DNA from: Isoetes taiwanensis
Taxonomy: Eukaryota > Streptophyta > Lycopodiopsida > Isoetales > Isoetaceae
Assembly: GCA_021234155.1 (NCBI GenBank)
Contig: JAJEKV010000022.1
Location: 1,858,728 to 1,922,727 of the forward strand
DNA length: 64,000 bases
Direction: 5' to 3'
The notes below the pieces were generated by a model. It saw only the letters and a program-made list of their open reading frames with translations, ran no database searches and had not been told where the DNA came from. Positions 45,132 through 58,290 of the stretch are shown here, piece after piece. Positions within the stretch are counted from its first letter, which is position 1. Each line of letters begins with the position of its first letter. The translations under genes and the position numbers were made by a program.

Positions 45132-45812
45132 CTAAAATTCATACAGCAAATCCTGCAATTCTCTCTGGCCTTTTGAACTCTCCATGACCTCATTATCAGC
45201 ACTCATATGACAACACTCAAAAGCAGGATAACATTCATCAATAAATAAAAGAAAACATTGATTAGAAGATTTACGTACCAGTTTCTTGACCTGAAGCGAC
45301 GACACGATCTTGGAAGCTTCCATCAAAGGACTCCCTTGCAGATAGATCTCACGTCCATCGTGCTTCAGCGTCACCTGATGAGTGTTCCAATCTATTGCAG
45401 TAGGCTTAACCCGCTGCAACCATGTTATCCCCAGCACCACATCATATCGGCCAACATCCAAGAGGTCAAAATCAAGCTTTTCTTGGTAGCCTTGAATATA
45501 CAAAGGCACCCCAACAACTTTACGATCTTCCACCTGGGAATCATTCACAAAAGGACCATCTACCTTGTACTTGTTCGTCTTAACACAAGGTAGGTGTAGG
45601 TCTTCCACCAACTTAGAAGAGATAAACATGTCAGAAGAGCCACAATCCAATAACACCACAACGTTTCGGCCCATGATTCTGCCCAAGAATCTAATAACCC
45701 GTCCAACAAACATATCCATGATGTCCTTGCTTGCGGGCTTATCTAGCGCACACAGCTCTTCCATGGCTGAAAACGTCTTAGATTCCAATACTTCTTCAGC
45801 CTTTTCAGTCAC
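45132..45812 (-). pseudogene. Gypsy element 1 aspartic protease
   Basis: Cuts the Gag-Pol polyprotein. The 226-residue frame has VVLLDCGSSDMFISSKLVED (DSG-type active site here reads DCGSS) and DVVLGITWLQRV, typical of plant gypsy proteases. The Gag zinc knuckle (YYRCGEPGHISREC) is upstream in the same frame at about 45865-45906. Confidence 0.85.
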
Positions 45813-46805
45813 ATTTGCTTTCTTGTTATCAGCTTCCTTGTTCTGTGGCTGAGAGCATTCACGACTAATGTGCCCAGGCTCCCCACACCTATAGTAGAAA
45901 ATCCCCTTCCTGGGACCACCGGACTTAGAGTCCGGGACGTCCTCTTGAAGGACTCATCCTGTTCCCCAAGCTGGCGAGCCAACATCGTTGCCCTCTCAAA
46001 ATCCTCGGGCTTCAACCCGATTATCTGCTTCTTGAGAGCAACACTGGATAGACCACCTAGGAAGAAGTCAACCTGCCGAGCCTCGGACAAGTCTCCAACC
46101 CTGTGGATATAACCCCGTACCTTATTGATATAAGCACTAAGAGAACCTGTCTGCTTACAGTATCGCAGCTTCTCACGCGCACCACGAGCATCATGCTGAG
46201 GGGCATACTCCCCAATAAAGTATTTCTTGAAATCGGACCAGGTGTTCACCTCCTTCTTCATGGTAAGACCATTCCACCAACTATAGGCGTCCGATTTCAG
46301 CCGCATCTGCACAATAAACAACCGCGCCTTATCACCTTTATTGGTAGCCTCAAAAAAGGTCTCTAGCTTGTCAATCCAAGCCATCACTTCCTTAGCACTG
46401 CCTTTCCCATCCCAATCCGGGATCTTTGTGCGCTCGAGACTGCGGATGTCCTCCTTGCTCAATCCGGAACTCTTCAGTGACTGCTCCACAGCAGCACTAG
46501 TACCAGGTACATCCGGGTCCATCACACAACTGCCGGAGACTTCCCTTCTCCGTAGACTTCCCTAAGCCATCCGTGCCAACAAGGGTCTCCAATACAGTTC
46601 TCATGGCAGTCTGAGTGTCTAACACTACCTTGAGGCTCTGCTGCACACCCAGCAAGTCCTCACCCCACTTCGTCTGCAAGGTCTCCAGGTTCTTCTGGGT
46701 TTCTTGTACGCGAGCAGCTAGCCCCCGTACATCAGGTTCCTCCTCTATAGGAGTCGCCTATCCCGCTACAATATGTGGGCCTGCACTAGTCTCGCCGTGC
46801 TCCAT
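45809..46805 (-). pseudogene. Gypsy element 1 Gag
   Basis: Structural capsid protein. The ATG is probably at 46805-46803 (MEHGETSAGP), 30 bases inside the primer site. An early TAG (VAG*ATPIEEE) and frameshifts near 46510 and 45905 break it. The Retrotrans_gag core spans 46525-45960: PDWDGKGSAKEVMAWIDKLE, YSWWNGL, WSDFKKYFIGEY, REKLRYCKQTGSLSAYI and GDLSEARQVDFFLGGL. Confidence 0.85.
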
Positions 46806-46837
46806 CTCAGCTACTCAATGTCCAAGCCGCAACTTAG

Positions 46838-46849
46838 GCTCTGATACCA
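46838..46849 (-). promoter_or_regulatory. Primer binding site of gypsy element 1
   Basis: The - strand reads TGGTATCAGAGC, complementary to initiator tRNA-Met. It follows the 5' LTR (which ends at 46851) by one base. It confirms that the element reads on the - strand. Confidence 0.92.
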
Positions 46850-46850
46850 C

Positions 46851-47395
46851 TGTTACGAACCAAAATTTTAGTACCAAAAACTTCGATTTGTATTCGCATT
46901 AAACCATCAGAGTAGACAGAACAAGTACTACCTCCCAGGAGGCTATATACATGAAAGCCATGTATACAGATAACAAGATGACAATATAAGATAACTATAC
47001 ACACACGTATGCTCCACCAGCTATCAAACAGCCTGCACAAGCTTCCACATATTAATAACATGCATAAGAGTTATCCAGTAGTGTCAACACGAAGCAATGA
47101 CTGACGGACTGCAAGTACACACATATGGAATCCACCACACGCTCCATAGCATCTGCCAAGCAGGCACTCCCCGCCATATCTAGACAGTACGTCGTCTAGA
47201 ACCCCCGCGCTGGTGGATCCAAAGTGAGGGAGAAACTACAAGTATCACAAGAACTTAGGTCGTCGGACTATTGGCTACATCCATCACCGTCCCATACCAG
47301 TGACGGGTTTCACCTCACCAACATTCCCATCGTTCTTAAACGGACGAGACCCGCTCATCCACATCTATGTCATCTAAAACTCCCTAAGACGAACA
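46851..47395 (-). repeat. 5' LTR of gypsy element 1, shared with a tandem second copy
   Basis: 545 bp, matching 41573-42117. Its outer end is followed by the same palindrome and GTCTAC that follow the 3' LTR, then (after a hAT-like insertion) by the element's own 3' UTR at 49347. This LTR therefore also serves as the 3' LTR of a second element copy. Confidence 0.85.
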
Positions 47396-47963
47396 TCCCT
47401 GATGTTCGTCTACAGGGTATTTTTTAAGCGCCCTATATTTTTATGGGTCAGAAACAACTGGCTACTACCAATGTAGGATAAATAACTTGTCGTAGTTTGG
47501 CATGGCGATATTTTTCACCTTCTTGCTAAGATGGCATAACTAAACTGATGCAACCATGAAATTTTTATTTTTCTACATTAACAAATTGGATACGAGCAAA
47601 TTTGTGTTAGTAAAGATAGGAACATGCTTTGGTAGTGAAAACACGACGTTGGCCACAACCACCTAGGCATCTTCCCCAAGTAATACATTCAAATTGCATT
47701 GCCGTTTTAACATCACTCAATTAAGTGTCACCTATTCAATCTATTTAGATCACATAACCTATTTAACATCACCTAGTTGGATTGCATCTAAGCATATTTA
47801 ACTAAATGAATATATCCAACCAATTTAACCTATTTAACATCACCTAGTTAGATTGCATCTAAACATATCTAACAAAATTAATATATCCAACCAATTTAAT
47901 GTATTTAACCGAACCACAATTCATTGTATTAATCGAGTTGGCTTATTTAGCATCAAGAACGAC

Positions 47964-47964
<1 letters not shown>

Positions 47965-48019
<55 letters not shown>
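47965..48019. repeat. (TAA)n microsatellite
   Basis: About 18 perfect TAA units. It lies downstream of the - strand LINE remnant at 48129-48976 and may derive from its 3' tail. Confidence 0.95.
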
Positions 48020-48128
48020 TCTATTAAAATGTCACGTAGAGACCCTTAGGTCTATGTGACAGCCAATACAATGGAACTGTATATGAATAAAGTACCTCAA
48101 AAGTTTTGAATAAACAGCCATTAAAATA

Positions 48129-48976
48129 TTAGTCAAACTCCCCAATTGCTTCCAAAATGCTCATATTATGATATAATTCCATAGTGTCTTCCCTCTCGTT
48201 AATGATCGCTTGTATGCACCTGGCCAAAGCAGGCAGTGGCATGCACAATAGCTCTGCAAGTGTGATGTTCCCAATACCAAATCTATCCCGGATATGCTCA
48301 TATGCCGGGCATTCCAAGAAAGCATGCTGTTCCGTCTCCACTTGTGGCAAAGAAGTACAACATGGATATAATCGGCTCTCCCTTGGAATTCCTTTCCATC
48401 TTCCGACCTCAATCTCAAGGTGGTGAGAACTGAGCCGAAGTTTAGATATTTGTTTCCTCAAATTTCTGCTAATCTCTGAGTGCATGTATCCTTGCACCTC
48501 ATAAGGCTCCAACTTGTTTATTTCATTTTTATAGAGGCATTTTTTTTCACATCAAGATTTTTGGCCTAATCCTCCACAACTCTTCCAAGACTTGTTTTTG
48601 TATCAATCACTTACTTCAGAAGGTGTACCTGGCCAATTATGTGATGATATGCCCTATCGAGCAGCCCACTGAAGTACCTGGTAATACCACCCTTTTTGTG
48701 ATGTTTCTTTGAACGCAAGTAAGGGAAACCGCCTGCTTCAAGTTCCTTCGTCCTGTTCACATAATTTATTGTCCATATAAGTGCCTTTGCTTCAAAGGGG
48801 AGCATATCTACTTTAGCTAGCATCATAGAATACGGTGTTTGGATTTTTACTCCAAGCTCTTCTAGTAGAAAACGCTTTTGCACCCGTTCAACCTGTTTCC
48901 ACATCTTTTGTGACAGCCCCGGTCCCCATGTTTGGCAGCCATAAAGGACAATTGTCCTAACTTGTGCATTAAACAA
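48129..48976 (-). pseudogene. LINE ORF2 3' part (thumb and GRW domain)
   Basis: The block 48976-48611 has LYGCQTWGPGLSQKMWKQVE and KRFLLEELGVKIQTPYSMML, matching the LINE at 9312-11145. The block 48512-48129 has KLRLSSHHLEIEVGRWKG, ECPAYEHIRDRF and a stop at 48129. About 100 bp with frame breaks separates them. It is 5'-truncated and dead. Confidence 0.82.
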
Positions 48977-49343
48977 AAGCTTTCGAAACTTCCAATGCTA
49001 TATGTTAGCTTGTCTACAGAGGTTTAACATGGCATACAAAGCTCTGAAACCACCTGTAACCGCTTCTCCATACCCATTAAAATTTACCTTAGGTTTAATT
49101 GGCTACCTCGATAAGTTTTTTCCCACGCACAAAAAATCGAATTGCCCACACTCTACACCTATCCCGATATAGTAAATATCAAATTGGATACTAAACAAGT
49201 AAACTGTATAAATTCGTGTTTCGAATTGGCCACTACCCTTCGGTCAGGGCATGAACGTATCCTACTCTGTTGTAGCAAACCATTTCTAAAAAAGTATGAA
49301 TGTGTGGCCAACTGGCCCGCCTGGGCCACTAAAAAATACCCTG

Positions 49344-50140
49344 CCCGTCTACTCTGCCTTAATATGTGCGGAGTCAAGTATCTTAAGGATACTACTCTCC
49401 ACCTCATGTAACTCTAACCTGTTGACAAGGATCTAGCATTGTCCCATACCAACGCTAACCCTTCTCTCATTAGTTTACATGGGTTTCTTAACTAGGACAA
49501 ATAATCATGTGTCCTTAATATTCTTTATAGGAACAATATCAGAGGGGCCTTAAGGAATGCCAAATTCTACTGGCTTGCCTTAGGCTGCAAGAACCATATC
49601 GTTCTTGCTCTGCCACAACGAAATCCTTCACTGGGCAAAGCTTTACCAGTCCATGTAAACATTCCTGTTTTTAGCAGAATAAAACTGGAAGGCCATTAGG
49701 ATGCTCTGAGTGTTGATTACAGGAGTTTCTCGAGGCAATCAAGTATTGCCTTCAGGGTAAAGTTTAATCATTTAGTGTAGCTTTCAGTTTTCGTCTTCTT
49801 TATAGAAGACCAGCTCTGCCATGGCACAGAATAGCTTATTAATCCAAGGCTTACCCCAAATGTCTCCAAACTTCACCCGCGTAGATCTTTTCAAGATCGA
49901 ACTCCTTTGCCACCCAATCCGTCCACAAGGGCCCTGATTCTTCCGTTGTTCCAACTCCGCCTGTGTTTGCAGACTTCCGGCCTCCTCCTGTTGTTCTACT
50001 ATGTCAACCCGGCCTTCTTCTGTTCAGGCCGCCTTCTCTGACACAGCTGCCAAGCCAACATGGGAACGCCACGTGGCGGCATCTTATTGATCAGGCGGTT
50101 CCCTCAGAAGCAGATCGAGTCACCTGCAGCAACCCATCTC
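49344..50140 (-). mobile_element. Second gypsy copy, 3' part only
   Basis: The segment 49347-50007 is about 95% identical to 42128-42745. It continues to about 50140 with a frame on the - strand (VDIVEQQEEAGSLQTQ) that is more intact than in copy 1. The rest of the element (integrase to 5' LTR) is missing. Together with 41573-47412 it forms an LTR-internal-LTR-internal tandem, the product of LTR-LTR recombination. Confidence 0.75.
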
Positions 50141-53100
50141 GGTAGTCCTGCTGCCTCATAGATTATTCCCAACCCACTGACAAGGCGACATCATACCCTA
50201 GTCTACCCTGCCATGGAGCACCACGACAACTTAGACTCGGTAACATGCGACCATAATAATCACAATGCCATCGCATTAGATCATTATTGTTAGCTCGCAA
50301 CCACATGCATGCAAATTATTTAACAATGGTCTGCAAAATATTTTGGGTATAACATGTTATAATTTGCAATGCAATTTGTAGCAATCCAAAGCAAATGAAC
50401 ATTACATACCTTTAGCCAAATCCGTTTTATCTTCTAGGCTAAATTCCAATTAGTTTCTATATTCAAATTTCATTCATTTCTCATCTAGCACATTTATAAG
50501 ATTTAAATTACTTTTACTAAGTGAGTATATACCTGAATGAGATAAAGACACACGTAAATAAATATACACTTAGAAAAACTATTGCATATGCGTTTTTCAA
50601 ATTATAGACGGTAGGAAGCTTGTCCAAAGATGATGTGAAAAAAAGGGGATTGTGACATCTTCTCAAATGCCATTATGTCTTCCTTCAAAGAATTTAGTGC
50701 TCTAAATGTTTGTATTCTCCACTTGCCACATAAGAGATCAAATTTGAGTCAACCATATGTCCTATATTGCACATCAATGTGCACACCACTTGAAGGGACA
50801 TGTACTCCATCAAAACAATGCTGAAAATGCTGTTATTTTCTACCATGTTATAGATAGACAAGACTAGAAGATCAAATATAACTATCATCCACACTCACCT
50901 ATCCGTTCATATGTGACCTTTTTCACGTGAATTTTTGTCTACATAGCAAGTGATCTTGGAAACAACTAGCAGTTGAGAGATGACTATGGAGAGCTCTAGG
51001 GTCAAGCCAACGATGATGCCTCTTAAAAAGTATACAAGCATATTTAATGTATTCTAGTGAACTTGTACGTTGTAACACATTCGTGCTCATTAAAAAGACA
51101 AGAAGGGCCCACGAATGACGGTGATCAAAGGTTGAAAATTTCACACTCTGGCAACATTTGTTTCCCTTAATACTACCATGGCTATAACTATATGTGATAG
51201 CAATAGGAGGCAGATCGATCGTGGATGTTAGGTTGTTTTCTAGAGTTTGCACGTTTCAGAGGGAGCAAAAACACTCTGGATTGATGGAAGTAGCAGTATC
51301 ACATGTGCTAACAATGAATAAGGATATTTAAATAATAGTAATTTATACATAAATTAAGAAAGTTTAGTAGCACATTCATTCTCTCACTTATTCTCTCACT
51401 AGTATCCTCTTTCTAAAGAGGCTTCCACATTTTATCTATAAGTCTTGTGCTCTATGCTTTTTCATGGGCAAATGTGTTTACAAGTACCATTGCGGACCCC
51501 TGGCAAACATAGGATTACTCTGGCTTTTGTAGTGGGATGCATTTAATAAACTCCAAATCACTGTTATCCCAAAGCTTACTTAAAAAACATGCATCCAGAT
51601 ATTGTTTGAGGCGGTTGTAGTTCTCGTCATTATGCACCTGTATGCGTCACTGTTCCTGCCCATTATCTGGAGAACTAGGTAGCTCGTTTTTCCCTTTGAC
51701 GTGCTTTAATGCGTCCGTGGATGCATGGCCAAGGTGTAGGCGAGGTTTGGACGATGGGAGTCTCCCATGCTAACCACTTTTGACAGTAGATAGAATAGTG
51801 TTTTAATTTCCATCCATCCCCTTGAGGGCCTTGAACTACAATTAGAGCAGATTACGAGCTCTGCTTCAAGCAACCCCACAGCTTCAGTTTTTTGGCTTAG
51901 GTCATCCAGTATATTTCATATTGCCGCCACTCAGAATATTTTATCGTGCCTTGCGCCTTCGTAACTGCCTTTCTCCTTTGGAAATAATTTTCTCTGGCCT
52001 TTCACCATTTTAGGTCAGCATCCATTTCTAAAGAATTTGTTATAGGTTTATATGTTTGTTTCCCAGGTCCTATACTATCCGGATATTCAAAAAAATCCTT
52101 ATACATAATCTATTCAAGCAGTTCAAGATGCCTTATCGAGATCCTTTTATAATTTACAACCGAGATTGTGACTTTATTTCTCAACATGGGAGAAACCAGT
52201 TTTTCCAGCCCTTAATTGTCATATTCAAAATTACATATCCTCTGCAAGAATGATGACCAGGCTAACAGTTTAATTGATACAAAATTAGAAAGAATAGAAT
52301 AGAATAAACAAAGCTAATAGATATACATATGATTAAGATAAGATAAAAAGTTTAAAAGCAATCTGTCCCATGACTTACGTAGCTCCCTGCAGCCTGAGGC
52401 ATGCAAAAAGGCCCTTAGTGCGACATCGGGCAAGGTGCTTAGTTCCAAACCTACAGGCCTACTTTATACAAAAAAGTGTCGGATCAGACAAATTTTGAAA
52501 AAGAACCCCCCTTGGAAACTTGCAGTTCCTCCTCGAAATAATTATCTTGTAAACCTAAAGACTGCTCAATATGTTGAGTCCATGGGGTTCATCTCCCTGC
52601 ATGATTTGTATTCCTTTAGCCGATCCAGTTCTCTAGCTATCTAATCCAAATCATCATCTTTCCCTATCTTGTATCCCATACTGCTCCATCCCATCGGCAC
52701 AAATATATACATATCCTCCACGTGATAACCCGGCCCCACCATGTCATATGAATTATGCACCCTTAATAGCTATAATAATGCACCCTAGCACAACTTCCTG
52801 TAAACTTCCACATTTTAGGCAAAACAACATCAGAATCAAATTCAGATAAACAACATGTGCAGCAAACAATTTTCCTTCTTTCTTTCTTTCTTCCAAATAT
52901 TGGAATCGTGAAGCTTTGTGTGAGTGTTTTATTACCTCATGCAAACCCAAATCTGGACGAAACACCTTGCAAGAAAATCTCAAATGCAAGAACCTTGAGG
53001 GCTCAAAATCTGCATATCTTGCATGAAAAACAAAGGGTTGCCCACATTGAAGTGATAACTGATGCTCATCCGATCTGTTCTACAATCTGTTCATATTGTT

Positions 53101-53990
53101 AAATATATGAACAGGGGGCTTGAACCTAATAAATTAAGTTCCAAAAATCTCTCTCTCTTTACCAACCTGTGATGATTTAGAAAGGGGAAATACCTCCGGC
53201 TACCTCAACTCTATGCAGACATGCAGCTCCTCTTTAGTTCCTTGGCATTAGGAGCATATCCTTCTTCTCATTCATTTCACCAAGAAGCGCATTCTATTTC
53301 TATAACTGCTTGCCTGTTTCTACTATCTATCGTGAGCCCCAGATTTGGTTCCACACTGTACCTTCTGCATGCATCAGCCGCCCGAACAACCTCTACTCCC
53401 CAGCAAACATGGCTTTTTCTCACATGCATGGCTAGACCTATTTGCATCCTACTAGAAAGTGAATCGTTCTTATGTTCTTGTTCATGGTCATTTCAAAATT
53501 CAGGTAAAAATACCAAGCTGGATATTAGCATATCGAATTGAAATTCAAGGCCATGCTAATTTTGTACGTTGAACTTATCTATGTATCAATTTATAGAACA
53601 ACTATTCTCATTTTTGTCGCAACCACTCGCACACATCCATGTAGAGAACTTTCTTACAACTTAATACCATGCAATAAAACAGACTCTTGACGTACCCAAC
53701 CACGAGCTCTCAGCCAGAACACTGTTGTTCCTGAGCTCTCCTCTGAGCAACTACATAACGTGTATGCCCCTTTGGTTCTTTGGACCAAACCCTCCTTTGG
53801 ACAAAGGCCCAAAGTTTCAACGGCTCACATGGCCCAAAAAGGCCTTGGCCATCCTTGGCATGTATCATTCCCTCCCTCTTGACATTGCAGCAGTCCTCTG
53901 TTGCAAAAGGGCTTTTAAATACCTTTAGCCATCCGAGCATAATCCTTCTTTGGCCGTCTCTTAGGCCGGCTAGTAGAAGCATGTCCTTGG
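50141..53990. other. Intergenic region, no gene recognised
   Basis: No coding motif or clear element end over 3.8 kb. A (CTTT)n run lies at about 52872-52891. The open frames of 60-110 codons lack recognisable domains. Confidence 0.45.
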
Positions 53991-53994
53991 ATAT

Positions 53995-56800
53995 CTTTTA
54001 TCCCTTGGCTTCCCTTGCCTTCCGATCTTTATATTCCCGAAGAATATCTAGATAAGCTTCTAAAACATTGTCGTGTACCCATGATGTGTCCTCTAAAGAT
54101 TTGTGAGCAAACTTTACCAAATGCTATCTTGAACCACTAGTGGATTTATTCGCCAAAAATGCTTTCGGTTCTAGAACTTCGGAATCATCAATCAATTCTG
54201 GCTCACTTAACCTCCCAAATTGAGGTAACTCCTTATCCTGATAAGCCTTTAGGAATGAAACATTCACTACATCATGCATTTTCCAACCTTGTGGCAATCT
54301 TTAATAACTTGAAATAGTCCATGAAAATGGGGTGCCGACTTAAGATCTTTTGCGCGCATTTTTCTTAAAGTGGCCCTTATATATCCTCATCCATACCCAG
54401 TCTCCTTCTTTAAAAACTATTGGTTGCCGCAACTTAGATGATTTATTTGCAAAAGGAGTCTGAGCATCTCGAATACGAGCTTGAAGCAAGTCTATGGGAT
54501 CCTTATGCTCAATAACTAAATCATCAACAGCTGGAACATCCGCACACACTCGAAAGATTGGCCCCCGTACAGTCTGACCATAGACTACCTAAAAAGGAGT
54601 CATTTTCATGGTAGACTGATAGGAAGAGTTGTACATAAATTCAGCAATAAACAAATACTCTTCCAATGACCACCAATGACCTTGATGTTCATGGATAAAC
54701 TCCCTTAAGATGGAACAAATAAGTTTGTTTGCCACCGTCGATTGTCCATCAGTTTCTGGGTGAAAAGCAGTGGAGAACTTTAAATCTGTTTCCAATTGCA
54801 CATACAATGCCTTCCAAAATTTATTGGTGAACTTCATATCACGATCAGATACAATAATTTTAGACAATCCATGTAACCTAAATATCTCTTTGATAAAGAG
54901 CGTAGCCACGCTATAAGCTGTCAACTTATTAAAACGAGGAATGAAATGTGTGAGCTTAGTCAAACAATTAACAACCATCCAAATGACAATATACTTGCAA
55001 GCACTTGCAGGAAATCCAACAATAAAATTCATAGTGATCTGCTAACCACTTCATTTTCGGATAAGGTAAGGATAAAGAAATACCATGAGATTTCTTGTTT
55101 GCTCTTTTTATCTGTTCGCAAGTGACACAATAATGAATATGAACCAAGATATCTCTTTGCAATCCAGGCCAACAAAGTATGGTTCAAGCTTTGCCAATGT
55201 CGCCCCCATGCCACGATGATCCACAATAGGTGCATCATGGACCTCTCTAAGAATAAGTGGTCTAAAGTCACAAACAATGCATAGTTTTAGACCTTTATAT
55301 AAGAACCCATTAAAGATCTTATATCCATATGCATTGCCACTTTGAGCCAATAACCAAATATTTTTACAGTGGCATACAATGGCACTGTAAGTGGTTGAAT
55401 TGTGCTATAGAGAGAGAAGAAACTGCAAAACGTTGACTTAAAGCATCTACCACCACATTCTCTTTACGGGAATGATAGTCCATTGGCAAATCATATTGCT
55501 GCATAAAAGCAATCCATTTCAACTACCTTTTCGATAACGTTTTCTGTGAGACAATGTGCCTAATGCTTTGGTGGTCAGTCAAAATATGAACTGTTGACCC
55601 TAAAAGATAACGTTGCCACATTTTCAAAGCATGAATCACAACAAAAAAATTCTTTATCATAAACACTATATCTACTTCTATGTCAGAAAGCTTTTGACTT
55701 TCATAAGCAATAGGATGACCATCCTGCATCAAAACTGCGTCCAAAGCCAGACTGCTTGCATCAACACATAAAAGATAAAGTAGACCAAACTTTGGCAAAC
55801 GCAAAACAAGAGGATTGACAATGGCATCATCTAAAAGTTGGGAAACAAATTGATGATTATGATTCCATTAGAAATTAACATCTTTTCAGAGCAAATAAAG
55901 ATATGAGGCTAAATGAGCGAAATTTTGTACAAGCTTCCTATGTTTGCTGCATAAGCCCAAAAAGGAACGCAATATAGCAACCGAAGTAGGTACTGACCAA
56001 TTTATAATTGCTTGTACCTTATTGGGATCCGCTTTAAGACCCTCAATGCAAACAATATGACCTAAATATTCAATTTTTGATTGGAAGAAGACACATTTCT
56101 TATGATTAGGAGTAATAAGCTCCTCCCTCAACTGGCAGAAAACCTCTCGCAAATGCAAGTAAAGGTCTTCCTCGGACTTACTAAAAACTAATATGTCATC
56201 AAAGAAAACGACAATATAAACACCATGCACATCTTCATAAATCTACCCCATTAGCCTTGCAAAAGAAGCTGGCGCATTTGTAAGTCCAAATGGCATAACC
56301 AAAATCTCATAATATCCAAAGATTGTCCGAAACATAGTCTTATGAACACCTTTAGGCGCAACCTTAAGTTGCCAATATCTTGACTTAAGATCAAGACAGC
56401 TAAACATTGTGGTACCTTGGAGTTGATCAAATAAATTATCCACCCTTAGTATAGAGAATCTATTTTTTACAGGTATCTTATTCAAAGTGCAATAATCTAT
56501 ACACATGCACCAAAATCTTGAATCAAGTTGGCTCATAATCTCATCTTGTTGGCCATGCATTCTCCGATAAGGAGCTTGATTCGGTTTAGAGGTTCTTTTC
56601 TAGAAAGAAGATCAATTATGTGGTCCTCTGGATGTTGCGGTGGCAAATTTTGTGGAATTTCATTTGAAAGGACATCATCAAAATAAAGCATGAATTCATT
56701 AGTTAGAGAAATTTGGTTTTCTCGTTTGACCTCCGACTAGGTTGTGGTCATCTCGTATAAAGTAAGAAATTGTTCTTGTGGACAAAATGAAGCGGGATTA
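53995..56800 (-). pseudogene. Chromovirus (Ty3/gypsy) pol relic
   Basis: A second gypsy lineage, decayed. In order on the - strand: protease-RT linker (NEIPQNLPPQHPEDHIIDLL, about 56690); RT at 56560-56243 ([48 protein letters not shown]) and 56230-55886 (YIVVFFDDILVFSKS, EYLGHIVCIEGLKADPNKVQ); RNase H at 55804-55523 (LCVDASSLALDAVLMQDG, IAYESQKLS, HILTDHQSIRHI). Integrase is at about 55350-54589 (REVHDAPIVDHRG, HYCVTCEQIKRANKK, MNFIVGFP, IVSDRDMKFTNKFW, HPETDGQSTVANKL). The tail runs to about 53995 with a chromodomain-like segment (HLVKFAHKSLEDTSWVHDNV). Many stops and shifts; LTRs were not found. Confidence 0.82.
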
Positions 56801-57139
56801 AACGCAAGTTTTGCTTGCAAAAATTGTTTGCACCGAAAATTGCTTGTACAAGCATATCCCTTTATTGACAGACCAATAAGTTCGGAGTTCGCAAAGGGTC
56901 AGGAGTGCTCATGAAGATCGCCATTGCGATACTCTGGACCACACGACGTGCCAAAGTTGTAAATGCACGTTGTGTGTGAACAGTTGATATTGTTATAAGA
57001 AATAGACCTTGGAAGGTCCAGACGATAGCTGTCGCAATCTTCTCGATTAGTTTAGTCATGCAATACAAAATTGACAAAAGATGTACACAACGAAGAAGAC
57101 AGAGAATGTGGAGAATAACAGGTAGTACAAACCAATATA

Positions 57140-57412
57140 TTACATGATGAACAATATGGCCGAAGGACGATAATACATTACATGTTCCACAGTTTCATGC
57201 AAGTGAAAACAAAAAGCAAAAAAGCTAAACAGCATCACCGTGGTGATTTCACTGAGTAGGACACTATCAAAGCTGTTATTGAGTGCCTTGAGCTTTTCAA
57301 ATTGTGGATCAAGTTCAGCTGAGGCCTTCTCCGTCTTCTCCAACAGCGCCTGGGTTTCCTGTAGCCTCTCTTCGAAGTCCTTCTGATCTAAACCATCAAG
57401 GATCTCGTCCAT
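57140..57412 (-). CDS. Hypothetical 90-residue coiled-coil ORF
   Basis: Starts MDEILDGLDQKDFEERLQET, charged and heptad-like to about residue 55, then a hydrophobic aromatic tail (MLFSFFAFCFHLHE). The next frame upstream on the same strand also begins MDEIL(E)G. They may be parts of one gene with the exons at 59.2-61.7 kb. Family unknown. Confidence 0.3.
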   Translation of the reverse strand: MDEILDGLDQKDFEERLQETQALLEKTEKASAELDPQFEKLKALNNSFDSVLLSEITTVMLFSFFAFCFHLHETVEHVMYYRPSAILFIM

Positions 57413-57612
57413 CTTGCTATAAAGATGACAAATAGGGTGTCAAAAATTTGCCAAAAAAGGTGACAAAAACCTGACGATCTATCATCATTAATTTTTGACA
57501 TTTTTATGGTCACATCTTTGTCAGTTCTCTGAAAAATGCAGTGGTCTACAAAGTGACAAAAAAACTAACAATAAACGCATTTTCTGAGACTAATCCAGAA
57601 ACAAGAACACCT

Positions 57613-57934
57613 TCAGTTTCTCTTTTCCTTCATTTTCTTTGCTTCATCTGGCTTCATGATAGCCAAAATGGCCTCCAAGAATGCAATAGGAAGATTGCCT
57701 TGCACATGATCTTTGTTATAATTGGACTTGATGTAATCGAAATCTGTGTCAGTTATATCAAGCAGCCGTTGTTCACTGAGCTCGAGAAAATACGCTGCCA
57801 ACTCATCAAAATTTGTATACTACTGATCTAAGATACAGTTCGCATAAGACAGCACTTCACGGCGCATCAGAGTGAGGGTCGACATATCCAGACTGCACTT
57901 TTGAAAACATCTTGCCCTCCAGGATCTCATCCAT
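57613..57934 (-). pseudogene. Unrecognised ORF, probable exon(s)
   Basis: From MDEILEGKMFSKV (57934) the frame stops early. The well-formed part is 57801-57613 (ELSEQRLLDITDTDFDYIKS, GNLPIAFLEAILAIMKPDEA), which is charged and mostly helical in composition. A junction CTTAGATCAG/TAGTATAC between them suggests either a frame break or a spliced boundary. Family unknown. Confidence 0.3.
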
Positions 57935-57969
57935 TAGCGAATCTTATTATACAGTATAGCAAATTTTGT

Positions 57970-58290
57970 ACTTGCATACCCCACAAACGAGGAACTTTAC
58001 GTACGGTATAGATTAAGGAATAAGGGGTGAATATGCCTATCCAACAGCTCTCGTTGCCCTACGTCACCCCCCGTGTGAATATGCACCCAAACCAAAGGGG
58101 GTTTAAGGGGGATTTTAATTTAAATGTGTTGGACCCAATGGTTATGTTAATTAATGTCAATGGTAGTTATGTGTTGGTTGTTAATGTCAATGGTTGTTAT
58201 GTGTTGGGGGATTTAATTTTTATATGTTGGATGTTAATGGTTTGTGTTGCAAAAAAATTTTTTTGGCCCCTTCGGGGCCTTAGGGGTAAA
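57970..58290. repeat. Palindrome-ended repeat with internal tandem
   Basis: Contains TACCCCACAAACGAGGAACT (57979), ACGTCACCCCCCGTGTGAAT (58061), two tandem 27-bp units (TTAATGTCAATGGT(A/T)GTTAT, about 58147-58205) and a perfect hairpin GGCCCC-TTC-GGGGCC (about 58264-58279). A rearranged relative lies at 36330-36665. Possibly a small DNA transposon. Confidence 0.55.

Larger units (their letters stand above)
47413..49343. mobile_element. hAT-like non-autonomous element with nested LINE
   Basis: It starts CAGGGTATTTTTTAAG; the reverse complement of its end is CAGGGTATTTTTTAGTGG, a terminal inverted repeat of about 15 bp. Flanking 8-mers are TTCGTCTA (left) and CCCGTCTA (right), six of eight matching. 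Removing it restores the LTR/3'-UTR junction seen at 42118-42145. There is no transposase. A LINE tail and a (TAA)n run lie inside. Confidence 0.72.

Noticed and set aside
46838-46849. tRNA gene fragment
   Set aside because: It is the retrotransposon primer binding site, positioned one base from the LTR.
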